A stretch of DNA of 64,000 bases from Leptasterias polaris. Its lineage: Eukaryota > Echinodermata > Asteroidea > Forcipulatida > Asteriidae. Below the pieces are notes generated by a model. The model saw only the letters and a list, made by a program, of their open reading frames with translations, made no database searches and was not told the DNA's origin. The stretch lies in assembly GCA_037783415.1 (NCBI GenBank), contig JAZGTN010000006.1:744001-808000 (forward strand), read 5' to 3'. Positions 38,001 to 52,800 of this stretch are shown in pieces. Numbering within the stretch: position 1 is the stretch's first letter; each line of letters begins with the position of its first letter. The translations under genes and the position numbers were made by a program.

Positions 38001-41000
38001 ATTCTAAAGCGTGAATACACACATTTGTATATTGAAATGGAACGTTCAGGTGGTCCAACCGAATCATCCTGGATTAAGGTGGTAGTATATTTAGCTGCTC
38101 AGTGTTTTTTCTGCCGGTTATTTTATTGTTACTGTATTCCCCCCCCCCCCCCCCCCTTAGATCCTGAGTCGACCCAAGTTCGTTCACCGATGCAGACCTC
38201 CTCTTCGATCTCCTTGGAGTGGGACGCACCCTCTGTTGGCAACTACGACGGTTATATCATCCGCTATCAAGACCCCAGCGGTGGAATGGGACGAACACCC
38301 AGCCCTATCACCAGCAGCCGCAACAACCCAAGAGAGTTTGTCCTCCGTGGTTTGGACTCGAACACAGGTTACACTGTCACCATCACCGTATTCAGCCAGT
38401 TCGGAGACTTGATTAAGGAGAGTGTTCAGGACCAAGAGACGTTCACAACAGGTGAGACTTCTTGACAATGGTAGATGTTCAACTGGTTAACCGTTTAACC
38501 ATAGATGGTTAACTGGTTAACCGTTTAACCATAGATGTTTAACTGGTTAACCGTTTAACCATAAGCAAACATTAAAATGTGTTTCCAAATTTCCTTAACG
38601 GTTAAACAAAGTGGACAGTACGAAACTTGAGACCATCCTTTTTCTTCAAAAAACAAATTTAGCCCCAGACACTATCCAGGGAGAATGGTTGACATCCTTT
38701 TGGTTGGTGGAATGTTTCTTATCTTAATTCACTCTACAATGTAATACTTTTTTTTCAATTGTGGACAAGCTGTTATACATTCTGCTTTGTATGCAGCCCC
38801 ACTGTGGTCAGTGGTTTTGTGGCTCTAAAGACTGGGTCACAGTGTTCTATTTGTAATCCTTGAAAGTGTGTTGACATCTGACATCTGCTCCTTTTACAGA
38901 TGGGTTCACAGTTCTGATTGGAATCATAAGAAACGGTTAAACGATTAAACGAAAGTCACAAGTTTTTGTTGTGGGAAAATAAATGTAAATGCACAACTCC
39001 AGACAAGGGGTTAGAGGGGAGAGGAATCTACTGGTTCAATCAGTTGGAAAAGGGCGGTCATGAACAATAGAGCAATTGTAACAGGTGGTCATAAAAATTA
39101 GAGGAATAACAAGAGTTGTATTTTGACATCATTAGATGATGGGCCAGGTTGTGATAGAATAGGCGGGACTAATAACGTATAGAATGTTGGTAATGCTGCC
39201 ATCTTCATAATCAAAACATTGTACAAACAAACAAAACAAGTGTATTGTTCTTTGTATGACAACTTCATGGATTGAAAGGATGCAGAAAACACACTGGAGA
39301 CAGTGTAAACTTCTGCTTCACTTTCACTGTGTATTATATTGTGTACCAACTTCTCATGTGCTTTTTCGCATGATGCATCTGTGGGTGTTACATACGATTG
39401 TGCACTTAGGGTGTTGCGTTTGATAATGCGCTTAGGCTATTACACCAACCAACCCCAACTCTCTTAGTGAAAACATTGTTACAAGATGTATGTATGAACG
39501 ATACATTAAAAAGGCAAAGTACACCTTTGGTTTTTATAAATGTAGATATGTACATTAAAACTAACCTGTGAAAATTTGTCACGCTTTTGAGATATCGCCG
39601 AAAGAAATGAAGCTAATATGCCCACACAGGAAGAATGTTCCCTTAAGGAATACACAATCTGAGAAACGGTTCTGACAGTAATGTTTCTCCGATTCAAATT
39701 TTTGGGGCATAAAACCTGATATCTTTTTCCTTAACCACATTAGTGGTGAAATGATTCTCAAAATGCTTTATACTATCGAAAGCTGCTGTACTTCTTACCA
39801 CGTAAGTTTTTATTGCCATTAATTTTCAAAGTCATTACCAAATGTAAACAGACCCTTCAAAACAATCTAATGGAAATGAAATCAACCATGTAAATGTATG
39901 AACCCTCTATATGCAGAAATTGCCCCTCCAGCAAGTCTGACTGTAACTCTGGTGGAAACACAGCGCATTGATGTCCGCATAACCCCAGCTACAGGGTTGG
40001 TGTCAGGCTACAGGCTCATCATAGTGGATGCCAACAATGTGCAGAAAGTCAGTCAATTTCTTTCGTCAAATGCACGCAGCTATAATGCTGTTGATTTAAT
40101 ACCTGGCGTGCAGTATACATTTACGTTGAGTGTCATGGGCCAGGCAGTGGATGATTTTGTCATTACACAATTCACAAGTAAGTTTATTTTATTTTTTCCT
40201 GTGCAACTTTCTTTTTGTTATTAGTTTCATATTTTGTATGAATTGGTAACCGTGCTTTCTAAAACCAACAAAATTCCTGCATATTTCCTTAGTGTTAATT
40301 CATTATTCTTTCCTAACTTTTGTCTTTGAATAATTAATCATAATAGATAATATACAACTTTAAAATAGCAATCTACTTCAGAATCTGTTTGGTCCAAGAT
40401 ATCTTGTCTTTTGAGGTTGTATTATCAAGTGGATCAACATTGATTGTAAATCTGTATTGATTTCTCCCATTTTTGTCAGTAATGGTATGTAAACTTTCAA
40501 GATGATCTGACCTGGGCCCAATTTCATGGCTCTGCTTACCGTAAGCAAAGAATCGGCGCTTACGGAAGCAGGGACTGATTCCGCGCTTATGTCAAGTGTA
40601 TTTCACAGGTTAGCAGGGAATTTTTGCTTGTGTGCTTGCGTAGTCCACGTTACTAGGCATTCTACACTTACACAGCTTGCGCAGAAATTCTGGGCTTGCC
40701 CTGTAAGCGGAGAATGGTAATTGCAAGCGCAAAATTTGGTGTTAAGCAGAGCCATGAAATTGGGCCATGGTCTGTCCTTGGGGTTTTGTCTGTCCTTTGA
40801 GTTTCTGTTTGTATTGCATCGTCTTTTTATGACCTGTGAGTGCTCTTGTGTTTAACTGTTGGGCCAGTTGTTAATTTGAATTGTATTCTTGTATAACTGC
40901 TTTTCATCTTTAACATGTGATGTTGTTTTGGGGTGGTTTTTGTTGTTTTGTTTTGGGGTGTTTTGGGGTGGGTTTTTTTTGGGGGGGGGGGGGGGCGTTA

Positions 41001-44000
41001 TTTTTCAAGTGAAAAACCACAAGGGAAACTGACTTGGTAGTTTTTGAACAAAGAAAAACTGACTAGAGCGGAACTTGACCCTGCAACCACTAGATTACCA
41101 AGCCAGTGCTTTACCAACTAAGCTATCTAGCCCTATGTTGGCGGTCTCCTTATTTTGTCAACACCAATGTCCAGGGGTGCCAGTCAGAAGTCATTCAACC
41201 TTTGACTGCCGTATAACCAGGGATCACACCCAAGTTTACGATACAACATGGGGAGTGAAGAGGGATCACTTTTTTTTAATTGGTGAAAGGCATCCCAGCT
41301 TACAAGCATTAGCTTGTATGGGCCTTACCTCTGTTATACAATCTCTGTTAACTAATCAAGTTTTGTATTTTGATTGTGTATGGTAATAAATGCTGATGAT
41401 TGGAATTGGAAGTGAGGGAGGAAGTGACATTTTATATACTATTAATTAAAATAACATTATAGTTCCAGAGGCAGTTGCTCTGGATTCTGTTGTGTCGACT
41501 AGTACTATAGAATCGGTGGGCCTAAGCTGGAACCCTGTGGAACCTGCACAAGAAGGATACGATGTTGCCAGCGGCTACCGGGTCACCTATGAGCCACAGG
41601 ATAGTGCTAAGGATCCGATTGTTGTCACTGATCTCCTCACCCCATCTGTAAGTGTTGTAGAGTGTTCTGTTATTGTGAAAACCAACTGGTATCTGTGACG
41701 TTTGTGTACTATTAATTAAAACTGCTTTCTCGGATAAAGTGTTTCAGTTATTAGGCAGGCTTGATACTTCAGTAAAATTAAAATAATATGATGCAAAAAG
41801 TTTACATATTGGAAAGTTGTTTGCTTTAATCTCAGAACGAGGCTGCTAAAAGAAAAGGAGGAGCTGGAAAGAATCGCACTTAATTTTTTTAAACATCTTA
41901 AATTCTACTTTCCAATTTGTTGTACCGCATATTCAAAAATATGATGATCATTTGGAATATTTACGCTCACTTATCTGTTCTGTTTTACCCATACACCATT
42001 ATGTTTATTCATGTAGATAAGCTTCAGGGTTTAGTTTCAGATAAATAATTGAAAAACAACTTCTCACTTCAGGCAAACATTGAAGGCCTTCAACCCAACA
42101 CTGAATACACCATTAACATTGTCACCTTTGTGGGTGAAGGAGAGTTTGAGGAGAGCAGTCTACCTACAACCGTCAAAGTAACAACAGGTATATATATATA
42201 TATTTTTTTTACCCTTACACAGATGTGTATTAAACACTGTATACTCAGTACTTTACCAAGTTATGTGAAAAAATAAAATCCTCAGGATTCGAACCCACAA
42301 CTTTTGTATTGCTGGAGTAGATGTCTTACCACTAGACCACCAAGCTAGCCCGATGGCGTGTCGTGGCCGAGCGGTCTAGGTCACCGGACCTAAGCTCTGG
42401 TGTTTTCAGCAGCAGAGTGTGGGTTCGATACCCGGTCATGACACTTGTGCCCTTGAGCAAGGCACTTAACCATAATTGCTTCGAAAAAGTTGGGAAGGTA
42501 GTGCATTCTGCTCTACCAGACAGGCTCCTAGTGGATGATACCCATGCCTACATCCTTAAGGACTGTGAAGGGGGTAACCCTGTTTCAGCCCCAGGAGTAG
42601 GAGGCAACGTGCCCCTGGTGTCAATTGATTTGGGTTGATAGCCCAAATCAGTTATGTGTAGCCCTCACCTTGAGTGGCCGTCCGTGGCCTTGTGAGTTAG
42701 GCGATATCTCATTTAAAAAAAAAAAAAAAAAAAAAAAAGTTCCTTAGCAGCGGGTACCGCAACAATTTAATAGATGTTAATTAACAACAGGTACTTCACC
42801 ATTACAGGAAAAACCTTGGGGTCATTGTGTTTTTGTTGTTTTAACTTTCTGTTTGGTGTTACAATTAAGAATTCACTCCACGGCAGTGAAATTAATAACG
42901 CGAAGTCCCCTCACTAAGCAAAAGTAGTAGTCCCGGCCGATTTCCTACCTTCCGTAAAGGTAGTAGTTAATAAGCAGGACAGTTCTTTTCAGAACTTAGA
43001 AGTCTCCCAAATTCAGAATAATCTACTCCGCGGCAGTAGAATAAATAGCAAGACAAGTTTTCAAAGAACAAAATCTACCTAGCAAGTAGATATACACATG
43101 GTGTTACCGCAAACCAAATATAAATTGATACCTCACCATGCAATGCCTCAAATCCCATAGGCCTATGAGTTACTTTCTCATTTCCCACGTGTGTGTCCTC
43201 AACAGCCATTCCCGACCCAGCAGAGATCCTTCTTGAGAGGGTACAAGAGACTTCAGTAACCTTCAACTGGGGGGTGACAAGCTACCAATCAGCAACAGGG
43301 TATGAGTTAAGCATTGGACTCCCCAACAACTTGGGCCGTCTGCAAACGACCAATGTTGCAGTGGATTCCACACGGGAACACACGTTCTCCAGTCTCCTGG
43401 CAGGGACGCGTTATGTCCTTTTCGTGGAAGTTACCGGGATTGGCGGCTTGGAGAGCAACAGCAGACCTTTCCGGACAAGTGAGTGTGGAAATTTGCTGAG
43501 GTTTTTAAGCAGAGCAGATGGTGTGATTTTCAACGTTTTATGGTCTCAAAAGAGAGATCAGGTTTTTTAAGCAGGGAAAAACTGGATGCAGGGTACTGAG
43601 GAAGAACTTATTTATCAATATTTAATATAAAAGAGGGGAAGCACAGTTAAAATCTAGTGAACGGCCGTTTTGGGGGGAAACAACTTGAAGTTATGTCAGT
43701 TTTTATATCTTCACATTAACAAATTCTTAAAATCTCAAACAACGAATTGCCGCCTCTTAAAGGATGTGTACAACATTGGTAAGATTGAAAATATAAATGT
43801 TCACAGATTTTCACATAACTTACGTGGTACAAAGATGGTCATCATGGTGGAAAACTTCCCTTGAAATAGTTTTGCTTTAAATGCTATCGTTTTAAGAAAT
43901 GAGTAAAACAATTAGTCTTTATCATTCGTGATAAAATCTGATGTTTGAAAACAGTGAAAACATTTAATAGGGTTTTTCACTGTTTTCTCATGACTTTGAA

Positions 44001-47000
44001 GACGGATTTAGCTTAAACACTTGCAGGTTTGTTGTTTTATGTGTATGTTGGGTCACAACAAGTGTGGTAACTGGTCTTTGACAATTAAAGACATCGTAAA
44101 ACAGTACATTCTGTGTGTATAGACCTTATGCATTGACGTCACCAAGCCGCCATCTTAGAGGTAAACTGATGACGAAACAATGGAAACGCGCTGATTTGTA
44201 CGCGCGGCGCACAGGACTGACCAATGAATATCTTCCTTTTGACCTCTAGGCGAGGGCGCCCTATTCAAATGACGTAATATGCATAAGGTCTATTCTAGTT
44301 TACATTTGTTGATATATTTATAAAAATCAGACATGTTGGCAGCTACTCTGAAAGCTTATATGTATTTTATGTGTTGCTACTTGGCTTATCATTAGCATAT
44401 TCATACATGTGATTTTTGTAAACCATTTTTTACAGTCGCTGCTCCCCCACGGAACCTCCAAGTAGCTGAGATCAGCCAGTCAATCCTCACTGTGGTCTGG
44501 GAGGCAGCGGTCGATGTGGTCAACGGCTACGAAGTCTCCATCTCGGAGTCCAACGGCCAACCCCGTGTGGTGGCTACCCAAGGTGCCAATGTGCTGTCTG
44601 TGACAATAGAACAACTCAACCCCGCCACAGATTACATTGTGTACATTCACACCTTGGCCGGACTTGGTAATGATCAGACGAGAAGCCGCCCTGGATCTAT
44701 CCAGCCAACTACAGGTAGTGTGACGCTCATCAAAGGCAGTCATGAAATTATTATTTTCTGATGTTTGAATTTTTGTTTTAATCCCTTAAGTGAGCACTGG
44801 TAACACTAAACCATGACACATTTTATTTATTGTACTGTTTTCTCAAAAGTAGAATGCCCTGTGGGAGTCAAAGTCCTTGATATCCGAGACAGGACCACTC
44901 CATATATCTAAGAGGGGGATCAGGTCCCAGAGTTGTGTAGTTTTTTGTTTTGTTTTTTAGGGCTGAAAACTATTTTCACTCATATACATCATGCAACAAA
45001 TTCTACAGACATACAGACCTTCCCAGCTCTAATCCTCTAATAAAGTGGAGCCATCTGTTCTCTGTAGCAGCCTTCCAGAAGTCTTGCTGACAGCATGTGC
45101 TAGGTTATGAGATTTCCAACACCCCTTCCTCTGCCAATAAAACTTTTTGGCTTAATGGGAGCCAGTAACGAGTGGAACCTTCCTGCCTTTGTGTAATTCC
45201 TGGGGTTACTTCCACACTGAAGGGTAACATTTTTGTTAAAGGTTTATTATACTTATGTTATTTAGGTGCGGTTTTGATCACAGTAGCTCCCATAGCGGTC
45301 AGCTCTATCACTGTCTCATGGGTACCCAGCACCAACCCCATCACTGATTATCAGTTTATCTACGACCCACCAATCTTCCCCGGGGATTCGTCAAGCACTG
45401 TTCCAATCTCTAATAACCCGATGAAACGTCTGGACGGACTCACCCCGGGCCAGAACTACAAAGTCATTGTCAACACAGTTAATGCAGCTGGTACTATAAC
45501 ACCGTATGCGCAAGAATCCTATAGACTCAGTAAGTATACAGTAGAACTAAGAATTTGTACATACATGCAGTGTTGGTGTGTCATGGCAAGGCAGTCTTAC
45601 TGCAGTGTTGGTGTGTCATGGCAAGGCAGTCATACATGCAGTGTTGGTGTGTCATGGCAAGGCAGTCTTACATGCAGTGTTGGTGTGTCATGGCAAGGCA
45701 GTCATACTGCATCAAATGTAAGTTCTGATGGTTGAATCATATTGGCTGGTTGTGGTTGAGCGGATAATAGCACCGAACTCAAGCTCTGGTGTTTCTGATC
45801 AGCAGAGTGTGGGTTGGAGTCCCGGTTGTGCCACACTTGTGTCCTTAAGCAAGACACATAACCAGATGGGACGTTAAGCCGTAGGTCCTGTGTGTTGTGT
45901 AATGCACGTAAAAGAACCCAGTGCACTTCTCGTAAAGAGAAAGGGGTTGGCCCTGGTGTTGCTGGTTTGATTTGCTGCATAATTACATGCTGCTTTAAAA
46001 AAAGACATCGACAAAATAAGGAGACCACCGACATAGGGCTAAATAGCTCCCCAGCACAAAAATGCGAAGGTCATTGGTTCAAATCCCACTCTAGGAATAA
46101 TAATAATAATACGCAGTTCTTATATAGCGCTTTATACTCCCGATGGGTGTCTCTAAGCGCTCAGTATTTTTCCTACAAGGTATGTGGAATTACGTGTTAA
46201 AGTATGAGACCTATTCCTTTACACAGCACCTTACAAGGTACTGTGGCGCAATAAGCAGCCAATCAAACCTAGTAAATTTTTCTTTGTTCAACCCCAAAGT
46301 AAAAAACAATTTTTGTATTTCAACCCATTGGTGCATCCTTGAAAAGATTGTGAAAAAAGACGTACACATAAATCAAGTTCACCCAAAAGAAAGGCCAAAA
46401 ATTGTAACAAATATTGTTTTCTGTTCCTTGTGCAAAAAACATGATTACACTTCTCGACCCCACATTTTCTTTATTTCAGAACCATTATCTTTGAGTCTTG
46501 GTGATGTCAATATCACACGAAACTCCTATGGGGCTACCCTTGGAATCAATCTGTTGGCTTTGTTGTCCGGCATTTTGGACAATATCTCATTCATCGTGGA
46601 AAACGCATTAAGTGGCGCTGGTGCAGGCACACCCCTGATGGTTGAGGTGACCCTTCCTGTAGACGCCTGCCCTGAAATCGTCTTAACGGGCTTGCAACCG
46701 GATACGGACTACATTGTGACACTTCACACGATCAGCGTTGATCAGAAGAGCACGGCACTCCAAATTCCATTCAGGACAGGTTGGCATTCCCTCATTTACC
46801 CCCAACACTTCCCCCTCCTTCCACCCCCCCTCCTTCCACTCCCACCTCCTTCCACTCCCCCACTCCCCCTCCTTCCACTCCCCCACTTCCACTCCTTCCA
46901 CCCCCCTCCTTCCACCCCCCCCTCCTTCCACCACCCCCTCCTTCCCCCTCTTTAAAGGTATTATACAGGATTGGTAGAGCAGACAAAATAGTCCCAGACT

Positions 47001-49781
47001 GTGTTCATGTTTTATGTGATCAACCATATACATGAAATAACAAACTTGTGAAAATTTGGGCTTTATCTTTTGTGTGAGTCATGAGAAAAAAGTGAAAAAA
47101 CATGCACAAGTTTCAGCATGAAAACATATTTTTCTTAATCTTGGTTGTAACAACGGAAATCAGCTGTTTGCATTTTTTTAAGTTTACACATTTTTAAAAG
47201 TTTTTTACAGTTTTCTTGAATATGACTTTGTTTCCCAGGGAAATATTTCAACAGAAAAAACAGTTCTAGTATGAACTTCATAATCAGTAAGCTTTCAGAA
47301 CAAAATCAAACAGTGATGTTTTTTTATCCCTACCAAATCATGTATAGTGCCTTTAAGTTGCTGAAGCTTTCTTAAGAGTTTTAATTGTAAAGTATGGGTT
47401 TCAATTATTCAAAAGTACTTTTTACCTCTCTAAAAGTCATCACTGCGATGGGTACAACAAGATTACTTCAATAACAAAAAAGCTTTTCGAGTTGAATACT
47501 AATTTTTAACAGTGGAGTGTGTGGAGTTATTTTGGGATATCAAAAATGGATGCTGATTAATTTTTAAGAATGAAAACGGCCATAGAAATCATGGTGGAAT
47601 TGTTATTTGTTTTTTCTAAAATATGATTAAAGTAATTCACAGCTAAATCAACGCAAAACATAGAAACGGAGGCAGGCTTCACCCTCTGCATAATAGTCTT
47701 AAGCGCCTTCTCGAAACTATAGACTTTGCCACAGTTGATATTCCAACCCACAAGATATCCCCAAGCTGTCCAATTATATAGACTGTGCAAGTCTCGCGCG
47801 TATCCGAACGAGAAAACACGTCAAACGAAGAACATTTTTATTTCTGAAATTAAATCTTTGTTTTAAATTATATCTCATGACAAAATCTGAACAACAAAAA
47901 TTATTCATTACAATTTTATGAAAAGGTTTAGCTTTTGAAAAAAAAATCACAATAGTGTGTATATTATTATTGAAAACAAATTAAAACTCTGGGACAAGGA
48001 TGCCTATTTGATGTTAACTTTTTAGAAACCCCTTACGCGGATTCGTGAAGGTCAAACGGGTCTTAAATGGACCCGTATCGCAGTTTAAAGAGGATGCTGA
48101 CGCCTCAACAACCATAGACTGCAATGAAAAGGGTTTGCTTTGCAATTACAGCATCTGGCGATTATAATTGCGCATCCAAAACAAGCGTTTACGTAAGTTT
48201 TATGATCGGAGGCGAGCACAAAATTCTTAATTTTTTGCAATAACCGGAAGCTGAGGTCAAGTTTAATTCTTGGGTTTTCTTCGTTATATTGTTGAATTGG
48301 TTTTACTTTCATATTTTGTTATCACTTAGTATTACATTCCAACAACATGTATACTTTTCTAGGTCATAACCTACGTTAAACTAAAATAATTGACGAAACA
48401 AAATCTCGCCCACGTAAAACTCCATATGGTTGGGACCACTATGGTCCTGGAAGTTCGAATGCGCGCGAGACTTGCACAGCCTATTGTGGATAAGTTTGAG
48501 GGGAAAGTATTACAACAAGACCAAACAATTTGTTTACAAGATGACTAAACCATAAATCTTGAGATTTTTATCTACTGAAAACCACCAGGGCCCAATGTCA
48601 TGGCTCTGCTTACCATAAGCAAAGAATCCGCGCTTACGGAAGCAGGGAATTCCGCGCTTACGTCAAGCATATTTCACGGGTTAGCAGGGAATTTTGGCTT
48701 GTGCGCTTGCGTAGTCCACGTTACTATGCTTAGACAGCAAGCGCAGAAATTCGGCAGTAAGCAGAGCCATGAAATTGGGCCCAGGTGGTCCAGGTTAGGC
48801 ACTTTCACTGACTTCCCAGAAGTACTTAAAATTGGGCATACATCTAATTCTGACCTCAATCAAATCTTCAACTTTTATCCTTCATGATTAACCCTTAGCG
48901 AATGAACTTTCCCGGAACTTATCCCGGAATAGGTTTGAGAAGGTGCCTTAAAATGTACGAACTTCTTTATTCAATTTTGTTCAAATGTACTTTTTGAAGC
49001 TCCTGCTGTACCTGGAGAACTAGTCGTTGGCGATATCACCGAGACAGAGATTGATTTGTACTGGGAGCCACCAACAACTCCCAATCCTCAGTACACCCTC
49101 AGCTGGTCGCCAGGCACTGCACCTGCTTTGACGCTAGCCAACACCATCAAGGAGTATACTGTGACGGGGCTCAACCCAGGCACGCAGTACACATTTACTC
49201 TCGGCTACGGCAGTGGCACTTCTCGGAAAACACAGTATACAAGTAAGTATAACATGCACATTGAGGTGTGGAAGACCTCAATTATATTACTATTATTATT
49301 TGCAATATGTGGCACATGACTCATGTCACATGTAAATCCACCACCTAATCATCCCATGTTTTAAACAAATGAATAACATCAGAGCTTGAAATTTACACTG
49401 GACCACAGGCCAGTGATTTAAACATCGAGCCGGTAAACTCATGAATGCACAAGTTGGGAAGGTAGTGCATTCTGCTCTACCAGCCAGGCTCCTAGTGGAT
49501 GATACCCATGCCTACATCCTTACAGACTGTGAAGGGGGGTAACCCTGTTTCAGCCCCAGGAGTAGGTGGCAATTGTGCCGCTGGTGACAGTTGATTTGGG
49601 TCGACAGCCCAAGCCAGTTAAGTGCAGCCCTCACCTTGAACTGGCTGTCCAGCCTTGTGATGTTAGTTGGTATCTCAAAAGAAAATTGTTTTAAGTACGT
49701 TGGCGTTGTGTTTTTAAATTGAATAACAATATCTCAATCTGTAACATCTTAACACCCCCCAATTTTTTTTACAAATAATAA

Positions 49782-49816
<35 letters not shown>

Positions 49817-52800
49817 AATAAATAAGATAATAATAATAATAATAACTAGTTCTTATATAGCGCATTTCACAATAACGTCTCAATGCGCTTTACATTAGTG
49901 CCCTGGTCATTGGGCCAATAACATTCCTTTAATCTTTCTCAGCTCCCTGGGGAGTATACAACCCTGTGCTGCGTAGCGCTCCGAAGGTTTTTTAAAACAC
50001 AATTTCAACCTCTACCCTTGCAGGTACCCATTTATACTCCTGGGTAAAGAGAAGCAATTATAGTAAAGTGTCTTGCTCAAGGACACAAATGTTGACTTTG
50101 AGTCAGATAAATATCTTTCAATAAGACATACAGAATGAATCCTCTCTTGCATGTTTTAATTCTTGTTCAAACAAAAACAGTTTATGCGTTAAACTGTGTA
50201 CAGAGTGTTTTTTTTCACTTTGATTCTGGTCTTGTAAAAAAAATTGGGTCTAGTGAGAATTTTTAGCCACGCAGGCCCTGCAGTCTTGAAGACTTTATTT
50301 TCCACCCAAATTCGAAAAAGAAAGATATTTCAAAGTTTAGCTGGGAAAATGCAAGAAGCCTGCTGTTAGTTTGACTCTCTTTTGTGTGTTCATGCAGGAC
50401 CCTTGACGTTGGCCTCTCCACCGACAGTGGATATTAAAACTGACAGACAGATTACTGTGTCATGGCAGTCTGCACCAAGAGCTGAGGGATATCAGGTGAG
50501 TTGGATGACTAAAGCCCTGTTCACACTGTATCTCTTATCCCCGTGGAATACAGCCCCGGGGAGGCCCCGGAAGATTTTTACCCCAAGGTTACCCCGGCGC
50601 ATTTTCACACTGTCCCCGCCTAGGTCCCTATTCCACTGGGTTCAGGTTGCATGTTTCAAGAATACCCCGGGGTTTTACCGCTTACCCCTACTACAGAGCA
50701 GGGGTGGCTATTCCCTGGGGTATGCCCAATTGCCGGGATAGATCAGGGTAAAGCGATCCAAGTGTGAAAGGGTCGACCGTTACTTCCCGGGGAATAGAGT
50801 AGCGTGAAAAGGGCTTTAGCAATTATTAAAAACTCATTCATGTTAATGTCAGCAGAAGATGCTTTAGACTCAGGAAGGTCAATCTATGCAAACCTCGTCT
50901 ATATTTATCTCATTATTTTGCTTAAATAGCACTCGGCACTAACAACGCCACTTTTGGGACATTAGGTAAGATGACGTTGTACACCAAAACTTTAAGACCT
51001 GAGACGAACTCCACTCGGCTAGCATTAAGCATCAAGCATCAACCCAAATGCAAAATTGCAAGACTGAACATTGAGTTTGACCCTTGTTTCTGCCATAGTG
51101 TTGTTCTTTTGTGTCTTTTGTTTGTAATTTCTTCTATGGTTGCATGCCTTGCCAGGTAGTTTAGATTTTGTACATAGGTGGCGTTAGATGCCAGCAAGGA
51201 TAGGCCTGGATGTAATAAGTAATAATAATAATAATAATAATAGTAAAAATTTATATAGCGCCAAATCCATCGAAAACAATGCTCCATGGCGCTTACAGAG
51301 TAACATTTAAAAACAAAAACCCTATAGATAAACACAAAGTCAAGCGAAAAATTACAAGCAATTATAGAAATATGCAATATTTTAAAATGCAAAGGTAAGT
51401 AAATGGAAAAACAGACCAACTGTAACCACTAATACAAAAATTGTAAAAAAAGAGACATACACCAAAACTTAACTCCAGAAGAAAAATTAAAGAATGGAAA
51501 ATAAGTGCTAAAAAGAGACCTTTAGGGATAATAAAAACCACAAAAATAACAAAATTATGTGTCTATACAATCATAAAAATGCCTTTCGGAAGAAATAAGT
51601 TTTCAGCCCGGATTTAAAAACATCAATACTCTCTGTTTCCCTTAGGCACAAGTTCAGCTGGTTCCATAATTTAGGGGCAATGGCAGAAAAAGCTCTATCC
51701 CCAAATGTGCATAGTCTGGTGTAACAGTGCTGTAGTCTGGTTAACTATTAATTCTCTGTTGGCTGGACAGATGTAGCTCCATACTGTGGTTTGGGCACTG
51801 GCCTGGTGACTATTATTATAATTATTATTATTTTTGTTATTTTTAACACGTAACAGCATCAGTACTTATACTACCCTTGCACTGTTTTATTTAGCTGTGT
51901 TACGCTTCTGCGGGTCGAAGTGGCAAGCTTTTGTTGCCTTCAAGCGATAGAACCTATGACCTCACCGACCTGCAGCCAGATACACGCTATATCATCAGTG
52001 TTGCCTCGATAGTGGGAGCTGGTACGGTACTGAGTGGCAAGGAAACAATCATCGTCACAACAGGTGAGACTCCTTGAAGCAAAAGCTAATAAATATAATA
52101 TTCATAAATACCTCGGACAGTCTATTCTGATTGGTCGAGAGGAGATCTTTGGTTGCCGTGTTTAAACATGCATTATAAACACAGTTAGGGTTTGAACAAA
52201 GAAAAATTGACCAGAGCGGGACTTGAACCAACAACCTCCGGAATAACATACCGGCGCTTTACCAACTGAGCTAAATATAAACACAGCTAGAAGTGATTAA
52301 CCTTGACCTGACTGTAATAAGTCAAAAGAGGGCGCTATGTAATGATTTATTAAACTGGCCATTTCTTTGTTTTCTTTCAACTTGCAACTTTTCACTTATC
52401 TGTGTAATTACTCCTGTCATTCCTCTTGAACAGAAATGGATACGTCTATTCCAAACGCATCCTTATTGCGATCGGGAAGCGAGACTCAGCAATCCGTTAC
52501 TCTACTCTGGGATGCCCCTGGTGTGAGCAACTTTGATACATTTGAGCTGACCTACACCCCGTCGGTCGTCGGTAGCCCTTCGTCGCCAGTCACCATCCCT
52601 AAGGATTACACCCAAGTGGAGTTGACTGAGCTGATGCCTGGAATGGGCTACCAGTTTATCCTACGGACTGTGAGGGGTTCAGGTCCGACACTGGAGATGG
52701 GCACAGATTTGACTCAAGGAGTTACAACTAGTAAGATCATTTTATCATTGTGTAGAATTCCTCCACTATAAGAAAAGTACTTAAATTGTATCTAGTTGGT

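Noticed and set aside
46683..47035. Gly/Glu-rich or Pro/Ser-rich frames over the C/T tract
   Set aside because: Composition artefact of the polypyrimidine tract after exon 30.
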